This document shows, one piece after another, positions 26,642-38,108 of a stretch of 64,000 bases of DNA. Location: positions 202,902,718-202,966,717 of the forward strand of contig CM060688.1 of the NCBI GenBank assembly GCA_030686995.1, written 5' to 3'. The notes under the pieces are model-generated. The model ran no database searches. It saw only the letters and a list, made by a program, of their open reading frames with translations, and was not told the origin of the DNA. Every line of letters begins with the position of its first letter. Position 1 is the first letter of the stretch. Position numbers and translations under genes: made by a program. The DNA comes from Artemisia argyi (lineage: Eukaryota > Streptophyta > Magnoliopsida > Asterales > Asteraceae).

Positions 26642-27284
26642 GTGAGACAAATTAGTTATCTTTTTTGGTCATGTGTTGTTGCGGTGTTGTAGTCTCTCCT
26701 TATTTTTGTTTAATATGTTTGGTTTGATATAAGAAAGATGATATTTGTGTCTTTTATATTCGAAATTGATCGAGAGATTTTAGTCACATATATCATAATT
26801 GCTCAAGTAAACCTCAATTTTGAAAACTAAGTACATGAGTACGAAACTTGAAAATAACTAACTTAAATAATGCACACTTCAATAATGGGTTTAAATTCAA
26901 AATAATGTGAATAAAAGTCACAAAAGTAGTATAATATACATAAACATTGTGTAAAAGTTAACTAAAATTAATTTTGCAAAAAATGTATAAAGTTCACAAA
27001 AATGGTATGTATATTACACAAATAGAATAAAATTCACAAATTTGCATACATGCAAAAAAGTTGCATTAATCTCAGTATCAAGGTTTATAATTTGCTTAAA
27101 CGGTATACCGTTTATAAAACGGCTAATAAATTAAATAAAAGAGGGTACTGTTTTGGTTTTTTAGTGTGTTCATAAAATTAAAATACATCTTGTTTTTTGA
27201 GTATTCATTCTTAATATAATTTACTTAAAACATCCGAGAATAGGTTGCTTAAAAAATTACTTAGATCTTTTAGGCTTATGTTTG
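26642..27284 (-). repeat. Satellite spacer with about 280-bp deletion
   Basis: The C-rich block ending CCAAACAC joins directly to GTGAGACAAATTAG. This spacer has lost its B repeat and the neighbouring unique sequence. Confidence 0.8.
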
Positions 27285-27938
27285 TAAACCCTAAACCCTA
27301 AGGCTTAAATCCCAAACCCCAAACCCCAAACCCGAAAACGAAACCTGAAAGCCGAAACCCGATACCCGAAACCCGAAACCCGAAACTAGAAACCACAAAC
27401 GCTAAACCCGAAACCCCAAACCCAAAACCCGAAACCTGATACCCGAAACCCGAAACCTCCATCCCGAAACCCGAAACCCCCAACCCCAAACTCCAAACCC
27501 GAAACCCAAAACCCGATACCCGAAACCCGAAACCCGAAACCCGAAACCTCTAACCCCAAACCCAAAACCTGAAATCCGAAACCCGAAACCCGAATCCCCA
27601 AACGCCAAACTCGAAACCTGATACCCGAAACCCCAAACCCCAAACCCGAAACCCCAAACCCGAAACCTAAAACCCAAAACCCCAAACCCCAAACTCGAAA
27701 CCCGATACCCGAAACCTAAAACCCGAAATTTGAAACCCGAATCCCCCAACCCACAACCCCCAACCCCAACTCCAAACCCCAAACCCCAAACCCCAAACCA
27801 GAAACCCGAAACCCGAAACCCCAGACCCCCGACCTGTTTTTAAGAGATTTACTCATTATAAAATGTTAATTAGAACGAATAGAATCACAATGTTACAAAA
27901 ATTGGGTTAAATTTCCATATCTTGTAAAATCCGCTATA

Positions 27939-27976
27939 AATATTGAACATGTTTTCTACGTACCTTCATAGCGGAT
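27939..27976. other. 9-bp inverted repeat in the 962-bp unit
   Basis: ATCCGCTAT and ATAGCGGAT are perfect complements around a 20-base loop. The copy at about 35429 keeps the pairing, while the copies near 33503 and 34469 have one mismatch each, so it is not strictly maintained. Confidence 0.5.
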
Positions 27977-28859
27977 TTTTATAGTTTTTTAAGATTATTT
28001 AGGTTTTTGTGTTTATTGTTCAAGGTTTAGCGTTTATTATATAAAATTTAATGTTAAGACTCTTTTAAGGGGATAACACCAACCTATTTCTATGAGATTT
28101 ACTCTTATTATAATGTGTTATACCATTACGAGAATAATACTAATTAAGCATTAATGACTATAACATGGATGAGGAAATATAATACTCCTACTAATGAATG
28201 TTGAATATGATGTAATTTTTTTTTTGTTGATGAACAGAAAGAAGCTCATGCTAAAAAAGAGAATAATATTGATGTTATTAGTTTAACTTTTTTCGCTTCA
28301 ATATAAGAAGTTACTTTTCAAGATGGTTTTGTTAGAATATGACGTGAAACCATCCCAATTGTAACATGGTTGGTCATTACAGGAGGAACATTGTGTTTTA
28401 CATATAGAAAAACCGTACAAGAGTTGATGTTGAAGTATGATATGATATGTCATTGTAAAGAGAGTCTCAAGAATCTTTTCATTATTGTGTTTGGAGTTGG
28501 ATATCGATCTATGTGGGGATTAAAAAGCACTAATTTGTTGACAAATAATAAAGTGATGTTCATTATAAAATGTTAATAAGAACTAATGGAATCACAATGT
28601 TACAAAAATAGAGTAAAATCTCCATATCTGTTAAAATCAGCTATATGGGTATATTGAACACTTTTTCTACGAACCCTCGTAGCCAATTTTTACAGTTTTT
28701 TTTAGATTGTTTACTTTTTTGTGTTTATGTTTCAAGGTTTAGCGTTTATTATATAAAATATAGTAATAAGACTCTTTTAAGGGTATAACACCAACCTGTT
28801 TTTAAGAGATTTACTCATTATAAATTGTTAATTAGAACTAATAGACTCACAATGTTACA

Positions 28860-28864
28860 AAAAT
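28860..28864 (+). repeat. 5-bp target-site duplication of the LTR element (AAAAT)
   Basis: AAAAT before the 5' LTR recurs at 33472-33476 after the 3' LTR. The uninterrupted repeat reads GTTACAAAAATTGGG at the same place in the other copies. Confidence 0.92.
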
Positions 28865-29822
28865 TGTAACAACTCGCATTTTCGGATTACTATTCATTTT
28901 TACTATTTATGATTACTATTCACTTTCACTATTCGACTACCACTTTCATTTCTCATTACATAGACTTAAGGTGAGTCATAGCCCCTACTCTTTTTATACT
29001 TGTTTTAACTCTTTGGGGGAGATACATGCTCAACTACTTGCTTACTTGTACAAATACTCAAAACATTTATACTTGATTGCTTTATACTTGATTGTGTTAT
29101 ACTTGATTGCATTATACTTGATTGCATTATACTTGATTGCGTTATACATGCTTGTTACACTATACTTGCTTAATTTAAATACAAGATTCGTATTTACGTG
29201 CATACATAATACTCTATTCTGTCGGAGAGGTATTGGTAGTACTCATGGGAAGATGCCCCCTACCCTTGTGTCTATACTTGACCTTGGATGTCGTAGTACT
29301 ATTTGGGGAGAGGCCCCCGCCCTTGTGTCTATTCTTGACCTTGGGTGAATATAATCCGGTGTATCGTATAAACTATCTTTTAGCAGTGGGTTGTGAACAC
29401 ACAGGTTACAAGTCTCTTATGGCGGGACTTGCAACTGAGTGGATTCTCGATGCCTTTGCTGTGTGAACATTCTTTATGACTTTTCAGCTGTTTTAAGACA
29501 AACTCTATGAACTCACCAACCATTGTGTTGACACTTTAGCATGTTTATCTCAGGTTAGTAAGGCGATAGCTAGTGCGTGGAACTTAGAGTCAAGCTGCAT
29601 ATTCTGAAGACTTACGCTTTTATCATTTACCATTCAAAACATTTTGTATATATTTATGTATCATACTTTGGAATCTCATGTTTGTAACTTTGAATTCATT
29701 AATCGAATGGCAACTTTTCAAAACGTCTCATTTAGAGTTCGTTTTCTATAACTTGTACTTTGTATTATGAAGTAGCACCCCAATGACACAGTCTTCCGCT
29801 GCGGTATTTTGGGGGTGTTACA
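28865..29822 (+). repeat. 5' LTR with about 2.0-kb internal deletion
   Basis: The first about 69 bp match the start of the 3' LTR. At about 28933 the sequence then jumps to the equivalent of about 32582 (ATTCGACTACC) and runs to TGTTACA. The 3' LTR keeps the 2.0 kb lost here, including its TATA box, so this LTR has probably lost its own promoter. Confidence 0.88.
29067..29141 (+). repeat. 15-bp minisatellite inside the 5' LTR
   Basis: Five tandem copies of TTATACTTGATTGCA with changes only in the last two positions. The same tract lies at 32716-32790 in the 3' LTR; the solo LTR lacks the expansion. Being a multiple of 3 it creates an LYLIA-type open frame, which I do not regard as coding. 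Confidence 0.9.
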
Positions 29823-29825
29823 GAT

Positions 29826-29837
29826 TGGTATCAGAGC
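29826..29837 (+). other. Primer-binding site for initiator tRNA-Met
   Basis: TGGTATCAGAGC, complementary to the 3' end of plant initiator tRNA-Met, three bases after the 5' LTR. It is the standard minus-strand primer site of many plant LTR retrotransposons. Confidence 0.92.
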
Positions 29838-30222
29838 CTTGGTTATAGAGAACTAGGTTGCATTTAGTGCCTAGACTATAACTGCTATATACGTTAAGAC
29901 TCTCGTCTTTATTTACCTTACACACACTACATACGTGTATGCTTTTTGTTAGTTATTGGTTTAGTTTCACGCTGTTAGATGATGTGACTTTAGTATTATA
30001 AGGAGCCCCAGAGATTAGTCAAGTCATTAAAAACATGGAGCTCAGTAATAACTAATTATTTAACTTGATCTTGTGACAGTTCTTGTTTGATGAGATACAA
30101 GATTTGAGTTAAATAATATTATTGCTTAGCTTTAGGGATTTGATGACTTGATTATCTTACTATCGGCCTCAGAAGGCGGATTTTGTGTCGGAAATTCTTA
30201 AGTAGGATGATTTAGAATCTCC

Positions 30223-30260
30223 TTATTTAAATGGATTTGGACGCCTCTTCATTTAAATAA
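30223..30260. other. Hairpin 1 of a tandem hairpin pair
   Basis: Perfect 11-bp stem TTATTTAAATG / CATTTAAATAA around the 16-base loop GATTTGGACGCCTCTT. The loop core TTTGGACGC is shared with hairpin 2 although the stems differ. Confidence 0.8.
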
Positions 30261-30298
30261 AGAAATTGTAAATCACCGAACCATAAGTTTATGATCCC

Positions 30299-30336
30299 TT
30301 ACTTACATAAATTTGGACGCTTCTTTATGTAAGTAA
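30299..30336. other. Hairpin 2 of a tandem hairpin pair
   Basis: Perfect 13-bp stem TTACTTACATAAA / TTTATGTAAGTAA around the 12-base loop TTTGGACGCTTC. Confidence 0.8.
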
Positions 30337-30494
30337 TGTGTTATAAATAAGTGGGCTTAATTGTAGCCGATACAACTCCTTAACCAGAACCTTAGACGAA
30401 TCAGAGTAAACACCACTATATTAGAGACCCCGAATTCTCTTAGACACACCGTAAGTAGTTAACATCAACTGAACTTCGGGACGAAGTTCTCCAT

Positions 30495-30507
30495 AAGGGG
30501 TAGAGAC
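30495..30507 (+). other. Polypurine tract
   Basis: AAGGGGTAGAGAC directly before the 3' LTR; the expected position of the plus-strand primer, interrupted by one T. Confidence 0.7.
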
Positions 30508-33471
30508 TGTAACAACTCGCATTTTCGGATTACTATTCATTTTTACTATTCATGATTACTATTCACTTTCACTTTTCACTCCTGAAATTTTTATTTCATA
30601 TTCTCGTAAGTTAAACTATTTTGATGATAATCCGAGAATTTGACACTCGTCGGATCATTTCTGCAAAAATCACAAAACCGTGTCCGAGATTTACTTTTAG
30701 GTTTAAACGTCATTCCAGCATCCCGATATGTCCATAAAACATTATAAACAATAGAAATATGATTTTCTCTCATTTTACGACAATTCCAAAAGTTTTGGAT
30801 TTTTACGTTTTCCAGTTTAGCGTTTTACGCGAATTACGCGTTTTAGACGCACGTTTCCAATTTTAGCAGCGTTTAAGCAACCCGATAGAACTTGCCACTC
30901 ATTAAATATGCTAAGATAGGTTATATTAATAAGTTTTAACATATTTATAAGTTTCATATTTTTAGGATACCCGATTTTAAGTTTCATGACTTAACGACTT
31001 ACCGTTAGTGATTACCGAGACCAAAACTGGCTCCTTAAAAGCAAGATATTATCAAAACTCATATCTAGTCATCCAAGATAGACCTTGGACGAAATTTTGT
31101 GCTAAGTCACAAGCCTTGTTGGCTTGTGATAGGTCTTGATCAGTTAAGATAAGCCTTGGACTTTTAGGATACATATATATCAAGTAAACTTGGTCACCAA
31201 GTTTAGGCACCTTCCTAACACTTTCCTAACCTCCTGATCTTCCTATAAATAGCAACTCATCTTCTTCCTTTCTTCATAATAAAAATGCCACACATAAATC
31301 CCTAGCACCATGATCCTTTGATCTTCAAACTACAAGTTACACTACAAAGTTCAAGGTCTTAGTATTCTCTACCTAGTTCTTAAGTTTATTTGGTGATTCC
31401 ATGGTTGAATTAGGAGCTACACAAGGTGATTAGGGGCTGAAGTTAATTGGTTTTCACAAGGGTTATATAAAGGCTAGCAAGGGTTTCAAGAGTTGTGGTG
31501 AAGGGTTTACAAGCATAGGTTTAGTGTCCTAGTTTCATACTTGACTTCCTTTCTTTAGAAAGCCAAAAGTTGTAAGCAAACCCTATTACACTTGCTTGCT
31601 CAATATCATTTTCATGCTTATTATGTTTCTTTCATGCTATATATGGTCTTTGTATTATGTTCATGATGTATAAAAACTAGTAAAACAAGTTATGGAAACT
31701 ATATATTAACTTATGTTATTTAAACAAGTAAACCAGTGACTTTTATGGAGAACCACGACCAAAATAGTACAACTATGATATTTGACACTTAATTACTGTT
31801 AAAGAGGACTTAACAAGGAAAACATAGCAATTTGAATCACCCAAAACGAGTACCCGAGTCAAAAGTTATGACCATTTGAAGTTAGCAAAACCAAAACGCC
31901 GAAACTGCCGATACCTACTGTTTTGCATTCTGCCATTTTGAAAGTCACCCTTCTGGTCCGATTCATCAAAAAGTTAAAACATGAAAGTTGGCCGGAACGA
32001 CGTTTTCGTTCAGGTACAAAGAAGCTTGAGCCCTGAAAACGCTTTTCGAGTGATATTTTCTTCAAATTCTTAACAGCCCATTTTTAGACCAAAGTCACTA
32101 TACCAAGAGGTCTAATGACCTAAAGCCAAGACCACAACCATGGCTAAAGCCAAGGTTGAGTCTCAAGACCATGGTAACAATAACCAAGGTCACGGCAAAG
32201 CCACGGCTAAAGACCATATAACTTTTAAAGATCAAAAGTTATATATATGTTATCAAATACTACAATAGTAGGGAGCCTCATGTGAGGAGTTCATTAAGTA
32301 AGCCGTCGAGACGAGTTGTGGATTTACGAATTAAAGTGTCCTGGCTCCTCGAACGTTTACTCCATGACTTCTGAATTATGTCGGCCCGAACGGTAGTAAG
32401 AGATATACAACCTATACATGTTTCATAAACCATTTATATTTAAAGACTTACACTATATACTAAGTACTACATCATGAACATTATGCAAGACATATATAGG
32501 CAATTCTTCATATTCTTAGATGTTACTCCAAACCTAAGTCGCAACGTTTTATTATAGGCTGCTCTTAGAAACTTTCGCGATTCGACTACCACTTTCATTT
32601 CTCATTACATAGACTTAAGGTGAGTCATAGCCCCTACTCTTTTTATACTTGTTTTAACTCTTTGGGGGAGACACATGCTCAACTACTTGCTTACTTGTAC
32701 AAATACTCAAAACATTTATACTTGATTGCTTTATACTTGATTGTGTTATACTTGATTGCATTATACTTGATTGCATTATACTTGATTGCGTTATACATGC
32801 TTGTTACACTATACTTGCTTAATTTAAATACAAGATTCGTATTTACGTGCATACATAATACTCTATTCTGTCGGAGAGGTATTGGTAGTACTCATGGGAA
32901 GATGCCCCCTACCCTTGTGTCTATACTTGACCTTGGATGTCGTAGTACTATTTGGGGAGAGGCCCCCGCCCTTGTGTCTATTCTTGACCTTGGGTGAATA
33001 TAATCCGGTGTATCGTATAAACTATCTTTTAGCAGTGGGTTGTGAACACACAGGTTACAAGTCTCTTATGGCGGGACTTGCAACTGAGTGGATTCTCGAT
33101 GCCTTTGCTGTGTGAACATTCTTTATGACTTTTCAACTGTTTTAAGACAAACTCTATGAACTCACCAACCATTGTGTTGACACTTTAGCATGTTTATCTC
33201 AGGTTAGTAAGGCGATAGCTAGTGCGTGGAACTTAGAGTCAAGCTGCATATTCTGAAGACTTACGCTTTTATCATTTACCATTCAAAACATTTTGTAGAC
33301 ATTTATGTATCATACTTTGGAATCTCATGTTTGTAACTTTGAATTCATTAATCGAATGGTAACTTTTCAAAACGTCTAATTTAGAGTTCGTTTTCTATAA
33401 CTTGTACTTTGTATTATGAAGTAGCACCCCAATGACACAGTCTTCCGCTGCGGCATTTTGGGGGTGTTACA
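30508..33471 (+). repeat. 3' LTR (2964 bp), complete
   Basis: TGTAACAACTCGC to GGGGGTGTTACA. A probable promoter TATAAATA lies at 31244-31251. It is shorter than the 3478-bp solo LTR and diverged from it, while sharing blocks along the length. The small frames inside (for example 32620-32997 and 31859-32065) are non-ATG or unsupported. Confidence 0.92.
31244..31251 (+). promoter_or_regulatory. Putative LTR TATA box
   Basis: TATAAATA in CTTCCTATAAATAGCAAC, about 740 bp into the LTR, a typical plant TATA context. It lies within the segment deleted from the 5' LTR. Confidence 0.55.
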
Positions 33472-35942
33472 AAAATTGGGTTAAATTTCCATATCTTGTA
33501 AAATCTGCTATAAATATTGAACACGTTTTCTACGTACCTTCATAGCGGATTTTTACAGTTTTTTAAGATTATTTAGGTTTTTGTGTTTATTGTTCAAGGT
33601 TTAGCGTTTATTATATAAAATTTAATGTTAAGACTCTTTTAAGGGGATAATACCAACCTATTTCTATGAGATTTACTCTTATTATAATGTGTTATACCAT
33701 TACGAGAATAATACTAATGAAGCATTAATGACTACAACGTGGACGAGGAAATATAATACTCCTACTAATGAATGTTGAATATGATGTAATTTTTTTTTGT
33801 TGATGAACAGAAAGAAGCTCATGCTAAAAAAGAGAATAATATTGATGTTATTAGTTTAACTTTTTTCGCTTCAATATAAGAAGTTACTTTTCAAGATGGT
33901 TTTGTTAGAATATGAAGTGAAACCATCCCAATTGTAACATGGTTGGTCATTACAGGAGGAACATTGTGTTTTACATATAGGAAAACCGTACAAGAGTTGA
34001 TGTTGAAGTATGATATGATATGTCATTGTAAAGAGAGTCTCAAGAATCTTTTAATTATTGTGTTTGGAGTTGGATATCGATCTATGTGGGGATTAAAAAG
34101 CACTAATTTGTTGACAAATAATAAAGTGATGGTCATTATAAAATGTTAATAAGAACTAATGGAATCACAATGTTACAAAAATAGAGTAAAATCTCCATAT
34201 CTGTTAAAATCAGCTATATGGTTATATTGAACACTTTTTCTACGAACCCTCGTATCCAATTTTTACAGTTTTTTTTAGATTGTTTAGTTTTTTGTGTTTA
34301 TGTTTCAAGGTTTAGCGTTTATTATATAAAATATAGTAATAAGACTCTTTTAAGGGTATAACACCAACCTGTTTTTAAGAGATTTACTCATTATAAAATG
34401 TTAATTAGAACTAATAGAATCACAATGTTACAAAAATTGGGTTAAATTTCCATATCTTGTAAAATCCGCTATAAATATTAAACACGTTTTCTACGTACCT
34501 TCATAGCAGATTTTTACAGTTTTGTAAGATTATTTAGGTTTTTGTGTTTATTGTTCAAGGTTTAGCGTTTATTATATAAAATTTAATGTTAAGACTCTTT
34601 TAAGGGGATAATACCAACCTATTTCTTTGAGATTTACTCTTATTATAATGTGTTATACCATTACGAGGATAATACTACTAAAGCATTAATGAGTATAACA
34701 TGGACGAGGAAATATAATACTCCTACTAATGAATGTTGAATATGATGTAATTTTTTATTTTATTGATGAACAGAAAGAAGCTCATGCTAAAAAAGAGAAT
34801 AATATTGATGTTATTAGTTTAACTTTTTTCGCTTCAATATAAGAAGTTACTTTTCAAGATGGTTTTGTTACAATATGACGTGAAACCATCCCAATTGTAA
34901 CATGGTTGGTCATTACAGGAGGAACATTGTGTTTTACATATAGAAAAACTGTACAAGAGTTGATGTTGAAATATGATATGATATGTCATTGTAAAGAGAG
35001 TCTCAAGAATCTTTTCATTATTGTGTTTGGAGTTGGATATCGATCTATGTGGGGATTAAAAAGCACTAATTTGTTGACAAATAATAAAGTGATGGTCATT
35101 ATAAAATGTTAATAAGAACTAATGGAATCACAATGTTACAAAAATAGAGTAAAATCTCCATATCTGGTAAAATCAGCTATAAGGGTATATTGAACACTTT
35201 TTTTATGAACCCTCGTACCCAATTTTTACAGTTTTTTTAGATTGTTTAGTTTTTTGTGTTTATGTTTCAAGGTTTAGCGTTTATTATATAAAATATAGTA
35301 ATAAGACTCTTTTAAGGGTATAACACCAACCTGTTTTTAAGAGATTTACTCATTATAAAATGTTAATTAGAACTAATAGAATCACAATGTTACAAAAATT
35401 GGGTTAAATTTCCATATCTTGTAAAATCCGCTATAAATATTGAACACGTTTTCTACGTACCTTCATAGCGGATTTTAACAGTTTTTTAAGATTATTTAGG
35501 TTTTTGTGTTTATTGTTCAAGGTTTAGCGTTTATTATATAAAATTTAATGTTAAGACTCTTTTAAGGGGATAATACCAACCTATTTCTATGAGATTTACT
35601 CTTATTATAATGTGTTATACCATTACGAGAATAATACTAATGAAGCATTAATGACTATAACATGGACGAGGAAATATAATACTCCTACTAATGAATGTTG
35701 AATATGATGTAATTTTTTTTTGTTGATGAACAGAAAGAAGCTCATGCTAAGAAAGAGAATAATATTGATGTTATTAGTTTAACTTTTTTCGCTTCAATAT
35801 AAGAAGTTACTTTTTCAAGATGGTTTTGTTAGAATATGACGTGAAACCATCCCAATTGTAACATGGTTGGTCATTACAAGAGGAACATTGTGTTTTACAT
35901 ATAGAAAAACCATACAAGAGTTGATGTTGAAGTATGATATGA

Positions 35943-36233
35943 TGTGTTATCTCAGGTAACTAAACAAGAAGGAACTTGAAGGCATGGAGTGGGCTTGTAA
36001 CCCGGCATTGGCTAAAATAAATGTTTTGATATATTTTCAATAAACTTGTTGTTTAAACTATGAAACATCTTGATGTCTCGAATATTTGGTATTTTGAATA
36101 AATTAAAACTTTAAAGCTTCACTTTTGTGTCGTTTTCTATGATTGTGACAAAGATCCTCGAAGTAACACCCAAAAAGTCTTCCGCTGTCATTTTTAAGTC
36201 TTCCGCTGACATGGTTATTTTGAGGGTGTTACA
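35943..36233 (+). mobile_element. 3'-terminal fragment of another related LTR
   Basis: After the break in the 962-bp repeat, the sequence resembles the last 290 bp of the LTRs above (TTATCTCAGGTAACT, then two copies of TCTTCCGCTG) and ends GAGGGTGTTACA. No start, primer site or duplication is visible, so it is a remnant truncated on its left. Confidence 0.7.
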
Positions 36234-36613
36234 CCCTCCAAGCCTATCTTTTCGTTTCTAACTTTAAGCATCTTACATAAAGGAAGAATTTGTTACAACC
36301 CACTTAAATGTACACCCAAATCGCCTTAGCCTTCCGTGTATGCACTCATCTTTAGTGCATTATTGTTAATTGTTTAAACCCTTAGTTAATTATCTAATTG
36401 ATTACATGGTTTCTAAGTCGAGTCATATCCTTGTACATATTGTTTTGGGACGATTGGGACTCATGGGTAAAGTACTTGTGTTATGGAGTAATGGGGGAAG
36501 AACATCATATTATTACCCCCATATGTGCGTTAATCTTAAAAGTACTCCAAGTGTTTTGATTATCTTAATTCGAGTCATTAGATTAGTTTATTGTAAAGTA
36601 TATACAAATTCAA
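36234..36613. other. Unassigned sequence before the right array
   Basis: No satellite or 962-bp-repeat similarity. TGTTACAACCCAC at about 36292 could be the start of a further, truncated LTR, but no matching end exists. An 84-codon frame at 36370-36624 runs into satellite DNA and has no recognisable domain. Confidence 0.4.
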
Positions 36614-37391
36614 ATGTATTTTAATTTTATGAACATACTGAAAAAACAATATTGTACCCTCTTTTACTGAATTCTTTAGTTGTTTTATAATTATTACACC
36701 GTTTAAGCAAATTATATTTAGGGTTTCGTGTTTGGGGTTTGGGGTTGGAGTTACGGTTGGGGGTTTTGGGTTTGGGGTTTGGGGTTTTGGGTTTCGAGAT
36801 TGGGGTTTGGGGATTGGCGTTTGGGGTTTCGGGTTTTAGGTGTGGGGTTTAGGGTTGGGGTTAGGGGTCAGGGGTTTAGGGTTTCGGGTTTCTGGTTTTG
36901 GGTTTCGGGTTTTAAGTTCTGGGTTTGGGGTTTGGGTTTCGGGTTTCAGGTTTCGAGTTTCGGGTTTGGGGTTGGGGTTGGGGTTGGGGGTTGGGGGTTT
37001 GGAGTTTGGGGTTTCGAGTTTCTGGTGTCAGATTTAGGGTTTGGGGTTTGGGGTTGGGGGTTGTGGGTTGGGGGATTTGGGTTTCGGGTTTTGGGCTTCA
37101 TGCTTCGGGTTTTAGGTTTCGGGTTTGGGGTTTCATGTATCGGGTTTCGGGTTTGTGGTTTGGGGTTTGGGGTTTGGGGTTTCTTGTTTGGGGTTTGGGC
37201 TTTTGGGTTGGGGGTTTGGGAATTCGGGTTGGAGGTTTTGAGTTTCAGGTTTCGGGTTTGGGGTTTTGGGTTTGTGTTTTCTGGTTTTGGGTTTCGGGTT
37301 TCGGGTATCGGGTATCGGGTTTTAGGTATCGGGTTTCGGGTTTCGGTTTCGGGTTTGGGGTTTGGGGTTTAGGCTTTAGGATTTTGGGTTT

Positions 37392-38108
37392 ACAAACATA
37401 AGTCTAATAGATCTAAGTAAATTTTTAAGCAACCTATTTTCGGATGTTTAAAGTCAATTATATTAAGAATCAATACTCAAAAAACAAGATGTATTTTAAT
37501 TTTATGAACACACTAAAAAACCAAAACTGTTCCCACTTTTATGGAATTCATTTGTTGTTTTATAAGGAGTACACCGTTTAAGTAAATTATATACCTTGAT
37601 ACTGATATTAATGCAACTTTTTTGCAAGTATGCAAATTTGTGAACTTTATTCTATTTTTGTAATATACATACCATTTTTGTGAACTTTATACATTTTTTG
37701 CAAAAATTAATTTTAGTTAACTTTTACACAATGTTTATGTATATTATACTACTTTTGTGACTTTTATTCACATTATTTTGAATTTAAACCCATTATTAAA
37801 GTGTGCATTATTTAAGTTAGTTATTTTCAAGTTTCGTACTCATGTACTTAGTTTTCAAAATTGAGGTTTACTTGAGCAATTATGATATATGTGACTAAAA
37901 TCTCTCGATCAATTATAAGCCCAATAGATATAAGTAAATTTTTAAGCAAACTATTGTCGGATGTTTAAAGACAATTATATTAAGAATCAATTCTCAAAAA
38001 ACAAGATGCATTTTAATTTTATGAACATACAGAAAAAACAATATTGTACCCTCTTTTATGGAATTCATTAGCCATTTTATAATTATTACACCGTTCAAGC
38101 AAATTATA
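37392..38108 (+). repeat. First right-array spacer with about 200-bp deletion
   Basis: At about 37915 GATCAATT joins directly to ATAAGCCCAATAG, removing the last part of the unique spacer. Its B repeat still has the TGTACCCTCTTTTATGG segment, so it is the older subtype. Confidence 0.8.

Larger units (their letters stand above)
10833..27832 (-). repeat. Minus-oriented composite satellite array, 12 C-rich telomere-like blocks
   Basis: Blocks of CCCGAAA, CCCCAAA, CCCTAAA and CCCGATA heptamers lie at 10905-11308, 11729-12319, 13247-13905, 14778-15432, 16358-17005, 17931-18626, 19552-20190, 21114-21802, 22727-23354, 24282-24963, 25884-26641 and 27285-27832. Spacers between them are mostly 920-927 bp; exceptions are 420 bp (11309-11728), 872 bp (13906-14777) and 643 bp (26642-27284). 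Units run about 1.53-1.65 kb. On the minus strand each spacer reads as in the right array but keeps a 22-bp segment lost there. Blocks differ in length (about 547-758 bp) and sequence, so this arm is less homogenised than the right one. No genes seen. Confidence 0.93.
29838..30494 (+). other. Non-coding internal domain of the LTR element
   Basis: No long open frame and no retroviral protein motif. The notable content is a pair of strong hairpins at 30223-30260 and 30299-30336. Packaging or dimerisation signals would be expected in such an interior, but none can be named from sequence alone. Confidence 0.75.
28865..33471 (+). mobile_element. Non-autonomous LTR retrotransposon (4607 bp)
   Basis: 5' LTR 28865-29822, internal domain 29823-30507, 3' LTR 30508-33471. 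It has TGTAACA/TGTTACA termini, 5-bp duplications, a tRNA-Met primer site and a purine-rich tract. The internal region is only 685 bp and encodes no gag, protease, RT, RNase H or integrase, so the element must rely on proteins of a relative. Long LTRs with a tiny non-coding interior resemble plant LARD/TRIM-type derivatives. The part shared by the two LTRs differs at about 8 of 955 positions by my hand count, so insertion is fairly recent. The solo LTR at 1169-4646 is an older relative. Confidence 0.9.
27833..35942 (+). repeat. 962-bp tandem repeat array (about 3.6 copies), split by an LTR element
   Basis: Copies start with CCTGTTTTTAAGAGATTTACT at 27833, 28795, 34368 and 35330. Spacing is 962, then 961 once the LTR element and one target duplication are removed, then 962 bp. 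The last copy breaks off at about 35942. Within a unit, two related segments of about 240 bp (about 27855-28094 and 28561-28800 in copy 1) flank a distinct middle of about 470 bp. Both segments contain GTTTAGCGTTTATTATATAAAAT and GACTCTTTTAAGG. A 68-codon frame recurs at 28370, 33943 and 34906 but starts at TTG, resembles no family I know and is cut in copy 4, so I do not call it a gene. It is unrelated to the telomere-like satellite. Confidence 0.9.

Noticed and set aside
28370..28576. Recurring 68-codon frame in the 962-bp repeat
   Set aside because: It starts at TTG, the upstream ATG reads a different frame of 13 codons, it has no known domain, and its conservation follows from tandem duplication.
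28971..29348. 125-codon frame in the LTR (again at 32620-32997)
   Set aside because: It starts at GTG and its LYLIA repeats come from a 15-bp minisatellite; the solo LTR has no counterpart.
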